A stretch of DNA of 64,000 bases from Lichenifustis flavocetrariae. GTDB taxonomy: Bacteria > Pseudomonadota > Alphaproteobacteria > Rhizobiales > Beijerinckiaceae. The stretch is from assembly GCF_026130545.1 (NCBI RefSeq), contig NZ_JAMOIM010000017.1, positions 62,001-126,000 of the forward strand, in the 5' to 3' direction. Position 1 is the stretch's first letter. The number at the start of each line of letters is the position of its first letter. The notes beneath the pieces were generated by a model. The model did no database searches. It worked only from the letters and a program-made list of their open reading frames with translations, and was not told the origin of the DNA. Positions 53,804 to 63,693 of the stretch are shown here, one piece after another. A program made the translations under genes and the position numbers.

Positions 53804-53882
53804 AACCGATGATGAGTTCCGCCGGGCGCACGTGGCCGGCCGGGATCAAGTCGCACCGACATCCTCTCGAACGGACAATGCC

Positions 53883-54875
53883 GTGAACCGGGACAGATCT
53901 CCCTTCAATTCCGTGGTTCTCGGCGTGGCAGGTCACCTGCCCTCCAAGCGCGTCAGCAACGCTGAACTGGCGGAGCGAATCGACACGTCCGACGAGTGGA
54001 TCGTCCAGCGGACGGGCATCACCCAACGCTATATTGCAGGACCCGACGAAACCACGTCCACGCTCGCGACGGCTGCCGCTCGAAAAGCGCTTTTGGCGGC
54101 GGACCGCGCCCCGCGTGACATCGACCTCGTCATCGTGGCAACGTCGACGCCGGACTACACGTTTCCATCCGTGGCCACCCAGGTCCAGGCCGGGCTCGGG
54201 ATCGTCGACGGAGTGGCCTTCGATCTTCAGGCCGTCTGCTCGGGCTTTGTCTTCGCCGTAGCCACAGCGGACAAGTTTTTGCGCTCCGGCTCGCATCGCT
54301 GTGCCCTGGTCATCGGCGCTGAGACCTTTTCGCGCCTTCTCAATTGGGAGGACCGCACCACCTGCGTCCTGTTCGGTGACGGAGCCGGCGCCATGGTGCT
54401 CGAAGCGCGCGAAGCCGCCGCCGAGACCGAGATGCCGCGTGGAGTGATCACGTCGCACCTCCGCTCCGATGGTCGGCATCGCGACAAGCTTTATGTCGAC
54501 GGTGGACCCTCCACGACCCAATCGACAGGGCACCTGCGCATGGAAGGCCGGGATGTGTTCCGGCATGCGGTCGGCATGGTGGAGGATGTGGTGAAGGCCG
54601 CTTTCGAGGCGACCGGCACCGGGCCCGACGATCTCGACTGGTTCGTCCCCCACCAGGCGAACCGTCGGATCATCGACGCGTCGGCAACCAAGCTCGGGAT
54701 CGCACCCGAAAAGGTCGTCACGACAGTTCAATTGCATGCCAATACGTCGGCAGCCTCGATTCCGCTGGCGTTGGCGGAAGCTTGTGGTGACGGTCGTATC
54801 AAGCCGGGTCACCTCGTGATGATCGAGGCCATGGGCGGCGGCTTCACCTGGGGTAGCGCCCTCATCCGCTGGTGA
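53883..54875 (+). CDS. fabH: 3-oxoacyl-ACP synthase III (FabH)
   Basis: 330 residues from GTG 53883; a GTG at 53832 is possible but would add 17 residues. It initiates fatty acid synthesis from acetyl-CoA and malonyl-ACP. The Cys nucleophile is C119 in [11 protein letters not shown]; the His is in VPHQANRRI and the Asn in [14 protein letters not shown], completing the triad. [14 protein letters not shown] is the family N-terminal signature. Confidence 0.94.
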   Translation: MNRDRSPFNSVVLGVAGHLPSKRVSNAELAERIDTSDEWIVQRTGITQRYIAGPDETTSTLATAAARKALLAADRAPRDIDLVIVATSTPDYTFPSVATQVQAGLGIVDGVAFDLQAVCSGFVFAVATADKFLRSGSHRCALVIGAETFSRLLNWEDRTTCVLFGDGAGAMVLEAREAAAETEMPRGVITSHLRSDGRHRDKLYVDGGPSTTQSTGHLRMEGRDVFRHAVGMVEDVVKAAFEATGTGPDDLDWFVPHQANRRIIDASATKLGIAPEKVVTTVQLHANTSAASIPLALAEACGDGRIKPGHLVMIEAMGGGFTWGSALIRW

Positions 54876-55108
54876 CCCCCACCTCTCCTGGTTGATCACA
54901 ATATTGCGCGCGATCGATTTCGACTTGCGGGCGCTTCGCTTTGTTTGCCTTATAGCCTCGCAGGTCTGCACGTGCCTGCAACGCGGCTCGACCCGGTATG
55001 CGGATTGGACGAAGGGCGGCGCTTCTAGGGGAGGCGCTTGCCACCGACCATTTCTGCAGACCAATCCAGGGGTCGAGCTCAAGCTAATCCGTGCCAGTGG
55101 GGGATCAC

Positions 55109-55450
55109 ATGAGCAAAAACGGGGTTGGCGGTACAAGCCGCACCGTCACTCGAGCCGATCTTGCAGAGGCGGTCTATCAACGCGTCGGCTTGTCCCGTAC
55201 TGAGTCGGCAGAATTGGTGGAAATGGTCTTGGGCGAAATGGCGGATGCGCTCGGACGGGGTGACGTGGTCAAGCTCTCGTCATTCGGCTCCTTCGTGGTG
55301 CGCTCGAAGGGAGAGCGTATCGGCCGCAATCCGAAAACCGGCATTGAGGTGCCGATTACGCCGCGGCGGGTGATGGTGTTCAAACCCTCGAATATTCTTA
55401 AGAGCCGGGTCAATGGTCAGACGATTTCAGTCGATGACGCGGATGACTAA
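55109..55450 (+). CDS. ihfA: Integration host factor alpha subunit
   Basis: 113 residues from ATG 55109, with GGGGGAT upstream; GTG 55091 is an alternative. DNA-bending protein of the HU/IHF family. The beta-arm carries [24 protein letters not shown], with Pro and Arg at the intercalating tip; [20 protein letters not shown] is the N-terminal helix pair. It lies just before a MerR-type gene, as in many alphaproteobacteria. Confidence 0.94.
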   Translation: MSKNGVGGTSRTVTRADLAEAVYQRVGLSRTESAELVEMVLGEMADALGRGDVVKLSSFGSFVVRSKGERIGRNPKTGIEVPITPRRVMVFKPSNILKSRVNGQTISVDDADD

Positions 55451-55455
55451 TTGAC

Positions 55456-55908
55456 ATGGAGAAGGATGCGGACGCCTTCCGGACCATCAGCGAAGTGGCT
55501 GCGGCTCTCGGCATTCCGCCTCACGTCCTGCGGTTCTGGGAAACCAAATTCCCGCAGGTCAAGCCCCTCAAGCGCGGTGGCGGCCGGCGGTACTACCGCC
55601 GTGCCGACACAGAATTGCTGAGCGTCATCCGCCGCTTGCTCTACGAGGACGGCTATACGATCCGGGGTGTGCAACGCCTCCTGAAGACGCAGGGGCCGGC
55701 AGCCGTCGCGGCCTTGCCGCCCGGCCAAGTGCCGGAGAGCGAAGACAGCGACAGCGATGCATCAGACCAACCGGATCTCGTGGAGCGGGTTCAGTCGGTA
55801 GAGATGAACGAAGCCCCGAAGGGATTCTCGCAGGTCCTGACACACCTCATCAGCGAAATAGCATCCTGCCGCAGGCTGCTCGACGCAGCCCTGAGCTCGG
55901 ACCCGTAA
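55456..55908 (+). CDS. MerR family transcriptional regulator
   Basis: 150 residues, five bases after ihfA. Winged helix-turn-helix at about 8-75 ([48 protein letters not shown]). After residue 100 the region is acidic and disordered, then a short helix. There are no Cys residues positioned for metal sensing. The ihfA-merR pair is conserved in the order; the target is unknown. Confidence 0.9.
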   Translation: MEKDADAFRTISEVAAALGIPPHVLRFWETKFPQVKPLKRGGGRRYYRRADTELLSVIRRLLYEDGYTIRGVQRLLKTQGPAAVAALPPGQVPESEDSDSDASDQPDLVERVQSVEMNEAPKGFSQVLTHLISEIASCRRLLDAALSSDP

Positions 55909-55914
55909 CGCTTC

Positions 55915-57354
55915 CTACTCGGCCGCGGCCTGCTGGGCAGGGGCCTGCCTTTCCTGCTTCAGCAACTCCGCAACCATGAATGCGACCTCGATCGCCTGCT
56001 CGGCGTTCAGACGTGGGTCGCAGTAGGTGTGATAACGATCGTGCAGATCCGCGTCGGAGATCGCGCGGGCGCCGCCCGTGCATTCCGTCACGTTCTTGCC
56101 CGTCATCTCGAGATGAACCCCGCCCGCGTATGTCCCTTCGGCCTGATGCACCTGGAAGAACGAGCGGATCTCACCCATGATGCGCTCGAACGGTCGCGTC
56201 TTGTAGCCCGTTGACGCCTTGATGGTGTTGCCGTGCATCGGATCGCAGGACCACACGACGGTGCGGCCCTCGCGCTCGACCGCACGGATCAACCCGGGCA
56301 GATGCTCAGCCACCTTGTCGGCCCCGAACCGGCAGATCAGGGTCAGCCGACCGGCCTCGTTCTCAGGATTCAGCAGATCGATGAGCCGCAGCAACCCGTC
56401 AGGCTTGAGCGAGGGACCGCACTTCAGCCCGATCGGGTTCTTGATGCCGCGAAAATACTCGACGTGACCGTGGTCAGGCTGGCGCGTGCGATCGCCGATC
56501 CACAGCATGTGACCGGAGGTCGCGTAATAGTCGCCGCTCGTCGAGTCGACGCGCGTCATCGCCTGTTCGTATCCGAGCAGCAGGGCCTCGTGCGACGTGT
56601 AGAAATCCGTCTGCCGCAGTTCCTGATGCGCCTCGGCATCGAGGCCTATCGCTTTCATGAAGCCGAGCGTCTCGGTGATGCGGCTCGCGAGTTCCTCGTA
56701 GCGACCTGATTGCGGACTGTCCTTGACGAAGCCCAGCATCCAGCGGTGCGCGTTCTCAAGGTTTGCGTAGCCGCCAGTCGCGAAGGCGCGCAGCAGGTTC
56801 AGGGTGGCGGCCGACTGCCGATAGGCGTCGAGTTGGCGTTGCGGATCGGGGATGCGCGACGCAGCGTCGAAATCGATGCCATTGACGATATCACCCCGGT
56901 AACTCGGGAGTTCCACCCCGTCGATGGTCTCGTTCGGGGCCGACCGTGGCTTGGCGAATTGTCCCGCGATGCGCCCAACCTTGACGACCGGCGAGGCCGC
57001 CGCGAATGTCATGACGACAGCCATTTGCAGGAACACACGGAAAAAATCACGAATGTTGTCGGCCGCATGCTCGGCAAAGGCCTCGGCGCAGTCGCCCCCC
57101 TGAAGCAGGAAAGCCCGGCCGTGCGCCACCTCGCCCAGGACGCGTTTCAGCTTACGGGCTTCACCTGCAAAAACGAGCGGTGGAAATTTGCCGATCTGTG
57201 CTTCGACTGTCGCGAGCGCTCGCGCATCCGGATAGGCCGGCATCTGTTCCACGGGAAACGCACGCCAGCTATCCGGGCTCCAGGCGGCCTGGTGCGCGGT
57301 CTTGCGATCCGAGGTCATGGTGCCGCGCCCATGCGTCTGGCGCTCGTCGATCAT
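55915..57354 (-). CDS. 3-deoxy-7-phosphoheptulonate synthase, class II
   Basis: 479 residues from ATG 57354, preceded by GAGGAG eight bases upstream (57318 and 57390 are alternatives). First step of the shikimate pathway, from PEP and erythrose-4-P. The class II (plant-like) pattern is seen in [30 protein letters not shown] and [12 protein letters not shown], the latter two binding PEP and metal. Its C-terminus is Ala/Gln-rich. It converges with the MerR gene seven bases away. Confidence 0.94.
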   Translation of the reverse strand: MIDERQTHGRGTMTSDRKTAHQAAWSPDSWRAFPVEQMPAYPDARALATVEAQIGKFPPLVFAGEARKLKRVLGEVAHGRAFLLQGGDCAEAFAEHAADNIRDFFRVFLQMAVVMTFAAASPVVKVGRIAGQFAKPRSAPNETIDGVELPSYRGDIVNGIDFDAASRIPDPQRQLDAYRQSAATLNLLRAFATGGYANLENAHRWMLGFVKDSPQSGRYEELASRITETLGFMKAIGLDAEAHQELRQTDFYTSHEALLLGYEQAMTRVDSTSGDYYATSGHMLWIGDRTRQPDHGHVEYFRGIKNPIGLKCGPSLKPDGLLRLIDLLNPENEAGRLTLICRFGADKVAEHLPGLIRAVEREGRTVVWSCDPMHGNTIKASTGYKTRPFERIMGEIRSFFQVHQAEGTYAGGVHLEMTGKNVTECTGGARAISDADLHDRYHTYCDPRLNAEQAIEVAFMVAELLKQERQAPAQQAAAE

Positions 57355-57621
57355 CGTGATACTCCTCGCGGATGCGCGCAGCGCCTCCAAATAGCGCTAC
57401 CGAGGCCCTAAAGGCCCGATCCGATGCCGGCCTTATACACCAGCCGCCTCTTCATGCCATGGGGCGCCATGACTTGTTAGCCACAGCGTAACAATTCAGC
57501 AATGTCATGCGCCCATATCCATGCTTTCGCCCTGATTTGGAGCGGAAAAGCAAGCTACGCCGCTGCGGCGCAGCTTGAGCTTACGCTCCCTCTGCTTCCG
57601 CGCCTTCGAGTTCCGCCGACC

Positions 57622-58812
57622 ATGCCTACCGCCTCGTCTATCGCCGCTCTCCTCCTCTCCGTTTTCGTTCTGATCACCGGGAACGGCCTGCTCAACACGC
57701 TTGTGCCCCTCAGAACCAAGCTCGACGGTTTTCCGGAAATGGCGATCGGCCTCATCGGCTCGGCCTATTTCGTAGGCATGCTGGTCGGCACATTCGTGTC
57801 GGCCGCCATCATTCGAAAAACCGGCGCCAAAACCGCGTTTGGGATTTTCGCGGGCCTGACAGTCCTGTCCGCCCTCGTGTTTCCAGTCCTGCCGAATGCC
57901 GTGGTTTGGATCGCATTGCGGGCGCTGCTCGGCTTTGCGTTCGCGGGACTCTACGCCGTCATCGAAGCATGGCTCAATGCGCGATCAGACAATTCCAATC
58001 GCGGTCGGGTCTATGCCCTCTATCAGATCGTCACTTTCGCGGGCAGCGCCGCTGGCCAGGAGATGATCGCCTTCACCAAGCCCCAGGCGGAACTCCTGTT
58101 CGGGCTTGCCGCGCTGTGTCTCGCGGCGGCCGTCGTTCCGCTGGCCCTCTCCAAGGGAGCGGCCCCACGCGTCTCCCGCTCCGTCTCGCTGCAATTGCGC
58201 TGGATGGCGCGACTGTCCCCGATCGGCACAGTCGCGGCGCTGTGCATTGGGGCCGCCAATGGCAGCTTCTACTCGCTGGCACCAGTGTACGGATTGGGAC
58301 TTGGGCTTTCCTCCGCCAAGGTTGCGACGTTCATGACGGCGACGATCCTGGGCACGGCCGCCGCGGTCTACCCGGTTGCGCGCCTGTCCGATGGGCACGA
58401 CCGGCGCATCGTTCTGACAGTTTTCGCGGCGATCGGCGTTCTGGCCGAGTCGATGCTGGCGATGACCAGCCACGGTTCGATGATGCTGCTGTCTTGTCTC
58501 GGCCTGTCCGTCGGCGCCTCGACCATGGTGCTCTACACGGTGGCGATCAGCCATGTGAACGACCGCGCCGGCCCGGAGAACGGCGTCGAAGTATCGTCCA
58601 CGATGCTATTCTTGTATTGCGTCGGCGCGATCATCGGGCCAGCGACAGCGTCGGCCGCGATGTCGTGGTATGGCCCGTCAGCCTTGTTCGTGCAGAATGC
58701 CATCATCCACACGGCGCTCGTCGGCTTCATCGCGTGGCGGCTCCTGGCCCGCGAACGCCTCACACTGGCAGCCCAGCCGCTTCGCCTGACGGCCCGGGCC
58801 AGGCTCGGGTAG
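57622..58812 (+). CDS. MFS transporter (YcaD-like)
   Basis: 396 residues from ATG 57622; upstream starts (57502) would add 40 residues with no ribosome site. 12 helices. The A-motif is degenerate; RALLGFAFAGLYAVIEAWLNAR in helix 4-5 and VARLSDGHDRR in the central loop are typical of the YcaD/COG0477 subgroup with broad or unknown substrates. It is convergent with the glutathione reductase gene. Confidence 0.85.
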   Translation: MPTASSIAALLLSVFVLITGNGLLNTLVPLRTKLDGFPEMAIGLIGSAYFVGMLVGTFVSAAIIRKTGAKTAFGIFAGLTVLSALVFPVLPNAVVWIALRALLGFAFAGLYAVIEAWLNARSDNSNRGRVYALYQIVTFAGSAAGQEMIAFTKPQAELLFGLAALCLAAAVVPLALSKGAAPRVSRSVSLQLRWMARLSPIGTVAALCIGAANGSFYSLAPVYGLGLGLSSAKVATFMTATILGTAAAVYPVARLSDGHDRRIVLTVFAAIGVLAESMLAMTSHGSMMLLSCLGLSVGASTMVLYTVAISHVNDRAGPENGVEVSSTMLFLYCVGAIIGPATASAAMSWYGPSALFVQNAIIHTALVGFIAWRLLARERLTLAAQPLRLTARARLG

Positions 58813-58819
58813 CCGCCGC

Positions 58820-60208
58820 TCAGACCCCCGGCCCAGCACCTTTCGCATAGCGCGCAGTTCGGGTTCGCATCGTCACGAGTTCTTCGGCCGCGGTTGGATG
58901 AACCGCGATCGTCTCGTCGAACTGCGTCTTCGTGGCACCCACGTGCATGGCGATGCCGACGAGCTGGATCATTTCGCCCGCGTCGTGTCCCAAAATATGG
59001 ACTCCGAGCACGCGGTCGGTCACCCCATCGACCACGATCTTCATCACGGTCCTCTCGGCCCGCCCGGACAGAACGGCCTTCATGGGCCGAAACGAGGTTT
59101 TATACACGTCCACAAGGTCGAAACGGACGCGTGCCTCCTCTTCGGTAAGGCCCACGGTGCCGATCTCCGGGGTGGTAAAAACCGCCGAGGCGACATTGTC
59201 GTGGTTCATTGCCCGGTCGCGGCCGCCAAAGAGCATATCAGCAAGGAGATGACCTTCGCGAATGGCGACCGGTGTGAGATTTACCCGGTTCGTCACGTCT
59301 CCAACCGCATGGATCGACGGTACGGTGGAGGTCGAGAAACGATCGACCTCGATGGCGCCAAAGCGGTCAAGCTTCACGCCGACCTCTTCCAGGCCGAGGC
59401 CGCGCGAAGCGGGTGCCCGACCGGTCGCGGCCAGCACCTGATCGACATCGACGGCCGTGCCGTCGTCGAGATGCACGCGTAGCCCGTCCGCCACGGGTTC
59501 GATCCGGGTCGGCAGGGTTCGAGGCCGCAGAACCACGCCGGCTTCCTTCAGCGCGCCCGTCAGGCCATCACGCATGTCGCCATCGAAGCCGCGCAGGATC
59601 TCGTCACTCCGAAACACCACGGTCACGGCCGACCCCAGCCGGGCGAAGACGGAAGCGAACTCAAGCGCGATATATCCGCTGCCGATCGCCAGAAGCCGTT
59701 TTGGGAAAACCGGGAGATCGAAGATTTCGTTCGAGCTGATCGAGCGATCGATTCCAGGGATCTCGGGATGCTGCTCGGGCCGCGAGCCGGTGGCGATCAG
59801 GATGTGCTTGGCGGTGACCTGGCCTCCGGTGCTGAGCCGTACAAGGTTCGGCCCTACCACCGAGGCGCGGCAGGCGTGGATCTCGACCCCCGATTTCACA
59901 AGATTGGTGTGGTAGATGTCCGACAGCCGGGAGACTTCCCTTTCCTTGGCGGCCACCAGCGTCGGCCACGAGAATGTCGCCTGAGGCACGCTCCATCCAA
60001 ACCCTGCGGCGTCCGCGAAGTCGTCGGCGAACCGGCTCGCATAGGCATAGAGCTTCTTCGGCACACATCCGCGCACCACACAGGTCCCACCCAGCCGGTA
60101 GTTCTCGGCGAGCGCGACGCGCGCACCATGGCCGGCGGCGATCCGCGCCGCCCGGACGCCACCCGAACCTCCTCCGATGACGAAGAAATCCACGTCGTGC
60201 TCAGCCAT
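58820..60208 (-). CDS. gor: Glutathione-disulfide reductase
   Basis: 462 residues. FAD motif GGGSGGVRAARIAA at 12-25; redox pair C43 and C48 in GGTCVVRGCVPKKL; NADPH motif GSGYIALEFASVFARLG followed by an Arg that favours NADPH; C-terminal HPTAAEELV with the catalytic His. It reduces GSSG. The rpiA and DUF2059 genes upstream are on the same strand. Confidence 0.95.
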   Translation of the reverse strand: MAEHDVDFFVIGGGSGGVRAARIAAGHGARVALAENYRLGGTCVVRGCVPKKLYAYASRFADDFADAAGFGWSVPQATFSWPTLVAAKEREVSRLSDIYHTNLVKSGVEIHACRASVVGPNLVRLSTGGQVTAKHILIATGSRPEQHPEIPGIDRSISSNEIFDLPVFPKRLLAIGSGYIALEFASVFARLGSAVTVVFRSDEILRGFDGDMRDGLTGALKEAGVVLRPRTLPTRIEPVADGLRVHLDDGTAVDVDQVLAATGRAPASRGLGLEEVGVKLDRFGAIEVDRFSTSTVPSIHAVGDVTNRVNLTPVAIREGHLLADMLFGGRDRAMNHDNVASAVFTTPEIGTVGLTEEEARVRFDLVDVYKTSFRPMKAVLSGRAERTVMKIVVDGVTDRVLGVHILGHDAGEMIQLVGIAMHVGATKTQFDETIAVHPTAAEELVTMRTRTARYAKGAGPGV

Positions 60209-60259
60209 TCGGGTTCATGTCCTAGAAGCGTCTCCCGACAAGTCCGATAGGAACGAGGC

Positions 60260-60820
60260 TTAGAAATCCTGACCCTTGGCCTTCATCTCATCGTGAACGC
60301 GGGTCATCATGTAAGTCGACAACGTCTGCGTCCAAGTCTGCATCGCGACCACGACCTCGTCGAGCATCGCCGGCTGTACCTCGACGTATTTCTTGCCGAC
60401 AGGAGAATTAAAGAAGGCCGCGGCCTGCTCAAGCTCCGTCTCGCTCATATGGCGGGCATAGATGCGCGCCGCCATGTCGATCATCTCGTCGCCCTTCTTC
60501 AGGAATTCCGGTTGCAGCTTGGCCACGACGGCTGTCAAATTGGCTTTCAGCTCTGGCCGCGTCCGCGTCAGCATCGGAACAATCTGATCAGCCAGTTGCG
60601 GCACCATCGGTTCGAACGAGCGAGACATGCCGGACGCGAGCACGAGCGAGCGGGCCGCGGCCAGTTGAGCCGCGGACGGCTCTGGCTGGCTGGCATTTGG
60701 GACGGTCGGTGCAGGGGCAGGCGTGGGTTGAGTCTGGGCTTGCGCCGCCGTCAAGGTCAGGACGATGGTCGCAGCCGCAAGACAGCGGCCAGCAACAGAA
60801 GCAATAACGTGACTCATCAA
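60260..60820 (-). CDS. DUF2059 exported protein
   Basis: 186 residues. Signal peptide (MSHVIASVAGRCLAAATIVL, cleavage after about AQA). A Pro/Ala-rich stretch follows, then the helical DUF2059 domain ending in QAAAFFNSPVGKKYVEVQPAML. Periplasmic protein of unknown function. In several alphaproteobacteria it accompanies gor and rpiA as here, which suggests a conserved cluster. Confidence 0.85.
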   Translation of the reverse strand: MMSHVIASVAGRCLAAATIVLTLTAAQAQTQPTPAPAPTVPNASQPEPSAAQLAAARSLVLASGMSRSFEPMVPQLADQIVPMLTRTRPELKANLTAVVAKLQPEFLKKGDEMIDMAARIYARHMSETELEQAAAFFNSPVGKKYVEVQPAMLDEVVVAMQTWTQTLSTYMMTRVHDEMKAKGQDF

Positions 60821-60836
60821 GATGATTCCTAACCTT

Positions 60837-61553
60837 CTACGAATTTTGTCGACCGATCACATAAGTCTGGCTGGCGTCGGCCATGATCACGGTCGTGGCG
60901 AGGCCGATGAACAAGCCATGCTCGACCACGCCGGGAATATTGACGAGCGCCTCGGCCAATCGTTCCGGCTCCGGGATCGCCCCAAGACGGCAATCGAGAA
61001 TATGGTGCCCACCGTCGGTGACGAAGGGATCGGAAAGCGTTTTGTCGAGGCGCAGCGAGACGGCTCCCGCCAGCCCCAGGCGCTGGAACGCCGCCTCAAC
61101 CTGCCTGGTCGTGGCGCCGAGCCCGAACCTGTTGACTTCCACCGGCAGAGGAAACCGCCCCAAAACCTCGACCCTTTTGGACACATCGGTGATCACCACC
61201 ATCCGACGAGAGGCTGCCGCTACGATCTTTTCGCGCAGCAACGCTCCTCCTCCCCCCTTGATGAGGCGCAATTCGGGATCGAACTCATCGGCGCCGTCAA
61301 CCACAAGGTCCAGCTCAGGCGTGTCATCGAGCGTTGTAAGCGGGATCCCGGCCGCTTCCGCTTGAGCTCGCGTCGCCTCGGAGGTGGGCACGCCCACGAC
61401 GTTCAAGCCGCCGCGAACCCGTTCGGCAAGATGAGCAACGAAGAGCTTGGCCGTCGTCCCCGTGCCAAGACCGAGCCGCATTCCCTCCTGGACGAAATCG
61501 AGCGCGCGTACGGCCACGCGGCTTTTCAACTCGTCCTGCGTGGCTTCTGGCAT
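60837..61553 (-). CDS. rpiA: Ribose-5-phosphate isomerase A
   Basis: 238 residues. Interconverts ribose-5-P and ribulose-5-P in the pentose phosphate pathway. [39 protein letters not shown] and [15 protein letters not shown] are the catalytic and phosphate-binding blocks. It lies 16 bases upstream of the DUF2059 gene and is probably cotranscribed with it. Confidence 0.96.
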   Translation of the reverse strand: MPEATQDELKSRVAVRALDFVQEGMRLGLGTGTTAKLFVAHLAERVRGGLNVVGVPTSEATRAQAEAAGIPLTTLDDTPELDLVVDGADEFDPELRLIKGGGGALLREKIVAAASRRMVVITDVSKRVEVLGRFPLPVEVNRFGLGATTRQVEAAFQRLGLAGAVSLRLDKTLSDPFVTDGGHHILDCRLGAIPEPERLAEALVNIPGVVEHGLFIGLATTVIMADASQTYVIGRQNS

Positions 61554-61785
61554 GAAGGCATGTCTCGCGCGGTCTAATCACCGTTCAGGTCTCTGCAAGC
61601 CTCCGGTATCGCCTCCTGCATCAAAAGGCAATTCGTGAGGCATGATGCTTACGAACCCCTCGCGATGGATGAACAAATGCCATCCCGCCCCTTCATCGCG
61701 CATTCAGCTGTGCTTGCCTATGTTCAGGCCTAAGAGCGACGAGCCAAGCGGCATTCGTTGCAACTCGGTCATACGGGGCAAAGTC

Positions 61786-62097
61786 ATGTCCACATTGAAA
61801 AAATTCGTCGCAACGGGTCTGGTTGCCGTCTCCCTCGCCACCTGTACCGTGGCGACATCGAGCCCTGCGGCCGCGTGGTACCGTGGTGGCTGGGGCGGAC
61901 CGCTGGCTGCCGGTGCCATCGGTGGGCTCGCCTTGGGAGCCATCGTGGGCAGCGCGACCCATCCCTACGGCTATGCGCCTTATGGATATGGCTATGGCCC
62001 TGCCCCGGCTTATAGCCCCTGCTATCGTGGCAGAACCCCGGTTTACGACGCCTATGGAAATTTTGCCGGATACCGCCCCGTTAGGGTCTGCAACTAA
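61786..62097 (+). CDS. Small exported Gly/Tyr-rich protein
   Basis: 103 residues from ATG 61786 (GGGG nine bases before). Signal peptide (MSTLKKFVATGLVAVSLATC, cleavage after AAA near residue 30). The mature part has a glycine-zipper-like stretch GAIGGLALGAIVGSA and then tyrosine-rich repeats (YGYAPYGYGYGP). Two Cys lie in the last part. Such proteins are abundant in Hyphomicrobiales; function unknown. The long upstream frame from 61642 is not supported. Confidence 0.75.
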   Translation: MSTLKKFVATGLVAVSLATCTVATSSPAAAWYRGGWGGPLAAGAIGGLALGAIVGSATHPYGYAPYGYGYGPAPAYSPCYRGRTPVYDAYGNFAGYRPVRVCN

Positions 62098-62168
62098 CAG
62101 CGGTATGCCAACCCGGTATTGAATTAAAGACTTGCGGCCGCCTCTTCAAGCGGCTGGCCAAGAGCGAG

Positions 62169-62199
62169 CCCTCCGGTTAGCGCCCCACCGGAGGGTTTT
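62169..62199 (+). terminator. Intrinsic terminator
   Basis: A 9-bp stem (62169-62177 with 62187-62195, loop of nine) followed by TTTT. It is placed to end the Gly/Tyr-rich gene; it lies 23 bases before the end of the convergent gene. Confidence 0.7.
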
Positions 62200-62221
62200 C
62201 GCGCGTCTCCGGTTCGCGGCC

Positions 62222-62611
62222 TCACTTGGCCGGCGGCGTGCACACCACAGCATCGTTGAGCACGTAGCAGATCGACATAGATCCACTCCGTAGATCCACC
62301 CGAAAGACGCCACCCTCCTTCTCGTGGCGAGAGGCGACCAGACCATATTCGCTTTGCGCTTGCGGCCCCCCACCTTCGCCGGGCGGATAGCAGAGCGTGG
62401 TGCCGATAGACGCCTTGGCGTCTTTTGAGGCGTCAGTGGCAAGACCATACTGACAAGCCGACATCTCACCCGTCGCCTTATCGACCCGATAGACGCGGTT
62501 GAGGTCAACCTCCGGCGCAGCCAGGAATTCATAGCTCGCGGCGTGAACCGCAGAAGTTCCTCCGAGGAGGAGAATCGCCGTCCCCAACGCCCGCAAATGC
62601 ACGCACCACAT
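62222..62611 (-). CDS. Hypothetical exported protein with two internal repeats
   Basis: 129 residues. Signal peptide at 1-24 (TAILLLGGTSAVHAA). The mature part holds two similar units: VYRVDKATGEMSACQYG ... TLCYPPGEG and VFRVDLRSGSMSICYVLN ... VVCTPPAK, each with an RVD-x(3)-G-x-MS-x-C core and a second C, so two disulfides are likely. No function is known to me. Confidence 0.7.
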   Translation of the reverse strand: MWCVHLRALGTAILLLGGTSAVHAASYEFLAAPEVDLNRVYRVDKATGEMSACQYGLATDASKDAKASIGTTLCYPPGEGGGPQAQSEYGLVASRHEKEGGVFRVDLRSGSMSICYVLNDAVVCTPPAK

Positions 62612-62712
62612 TCGACATACCCCGCGAATCAGGCCGGATCATTCCGCAATCTTGGCCCGCTTTCAAATTGACGTGTCAGTTCGTCGGCGCCGTGGCATAT
62701 CGCATAGGCCTC

Positions 62713-63402
62713 ATGGAATCTGATATGTCGACCTCCCCTCCCCTCGTGATCTTCGACCTCGACGGTACGCTCGCCGATACGGCTGGCGACCTGATGGCGG
62801 CCCTGAACTTCGTTCTCGAACGGGACGGCATCCCGCCGCTACCAGTCGAACAGGCCCGGACGCTCCTTGGTGCCGGCGGCCGTGCGCTGATCCGGCGTGG
62901 GTATGCGGTTTCCGGACGCAACATCGAGGGCACGCGGCTGGAGGAACTCTTCGCCGATTTCCTGCACGACTACGAAAGCCATATCGCGGCGCGATCGGCT
63001 CTTTTCCCGGGCGTCATCGATGCGCTCGAAAGGCTGGAGCGAGACGGGTTTGCCTTTGCGGTTTGCACGAACAAGATGGAACGCGCGTCCATCAAACTCC
63101 TCCAAGCCCTGGGGGTAGATTCGCGCTTTCGTGCGATCTGCGGGCAGGACACGTTCGGCTTCTACAAGCCGGACGCACGCACCCTGCCGGCCGTGATCGC
63201 GCGCGCTGGCGGAACTGTCGAGAGGTCCGTGATGATCGGCGATTCAATCACCGACATTGCGGCGGCCAAGAACGCCATGATCCCGGTGGTGGCGGTCGAT
63301 TTCGGCTACACCGACAAGCCGGTGGCCGAACTCGGTCCCGACCGGGTGATCTCCCATTTCGACGAACTCGACGCCGCCGTGAAGAGCCTCCTGGCAGCAT
63401 AG
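62713..63402 (+). CDS. gph: Phosphoglycolate phosphatase-like HAD hydrolase
   Basis: 229 residues from ATG 62713; ATG 62725 and the upstream ATG at 62668 are alternatives. HAD motif I is FDLDGTLAD (D15 nucleophile, D17), motif II VCTNK, motif III K in FGFYKPDARTL, motif IV GDSITDIAAAKNA. A cap domain of about 65 residues follows motif I. It hydrolyses 2-phosphoglycolate from oxidative DNA damage or photorespiration-like reactions; other phosphomonoesters are possible. Confidence 0.9.
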   Translation: MESDMSTSPPLVIFDLDGTLADTAGDLMAALNFVLERDGIPPLPVEQARTLLGAGGRALIRRGYAVSGRNIEGTRLEELFADFLHDYESHIAARSALFPGVIDALERLERDGFAFAVCTNKMERASIKLLQALGVDSRFRAICGQDTFGFYKPDARTLPAVIARAGGTVERSVMIGDSITDIAAAKNAMIPVVAVDFGYTDKPVAELGPDRVISHFDELDAAVKSLLAA

Positions 63403-63420
63403 GGCAAGGCTGTTTGAAGC

Positions 63421-63449
63421 TTGACGTCGACCAAGCCTTTGCTCTAATC
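63421..63449 (+). promoter_or_regulatory. Sigma-70-type promoter of tRNA-Val(CAC)
   Basis: TTGACG (63421-63426), 17-base spacer, CTAATC (63444-63449), ending 20 bases before the mature tRNA. Confidence 0.5.
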
Positions 63450-63469
63450 GCTTCTCACCGCCATGGTGC

Positions 63470-63544
63470 GGGCGCGTAGCTCAGCGGGAGAGCACTCCCT
63501 TCACACGGGAGGGGTCACAGGTTCAATCCCTGTCGCGCCCACCA
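63470..63544 (+). tRNA. tRNA-Val (anticodon CAC)
   Basis: Acceptor GGGCGCG (63470-63476) pairs with CGCGCCC (63534-63540); discriminator A, encoded CCA at 63542-63544. The anticodon stem CTCCC/GGGAG closes loop TTCACAC, giving CAC. The body is nearly the same as tRNA-Val(GAC) at 5309-5383. Confidence 0.97.
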
Positions 63545-63693
63545 TTTTGCACTCGGTTATTGCGGGGCGGACAAGTCTCGTTGATCGCGGTAGGTCACAT
63601 TCACGGCTTCCGAGCTGGAATTGCCTGTGCCGACAACCGCGAACAATGAGCCTTTAAGCGATGGCTCGCGTGAGCCACACCGACCGACACGCG

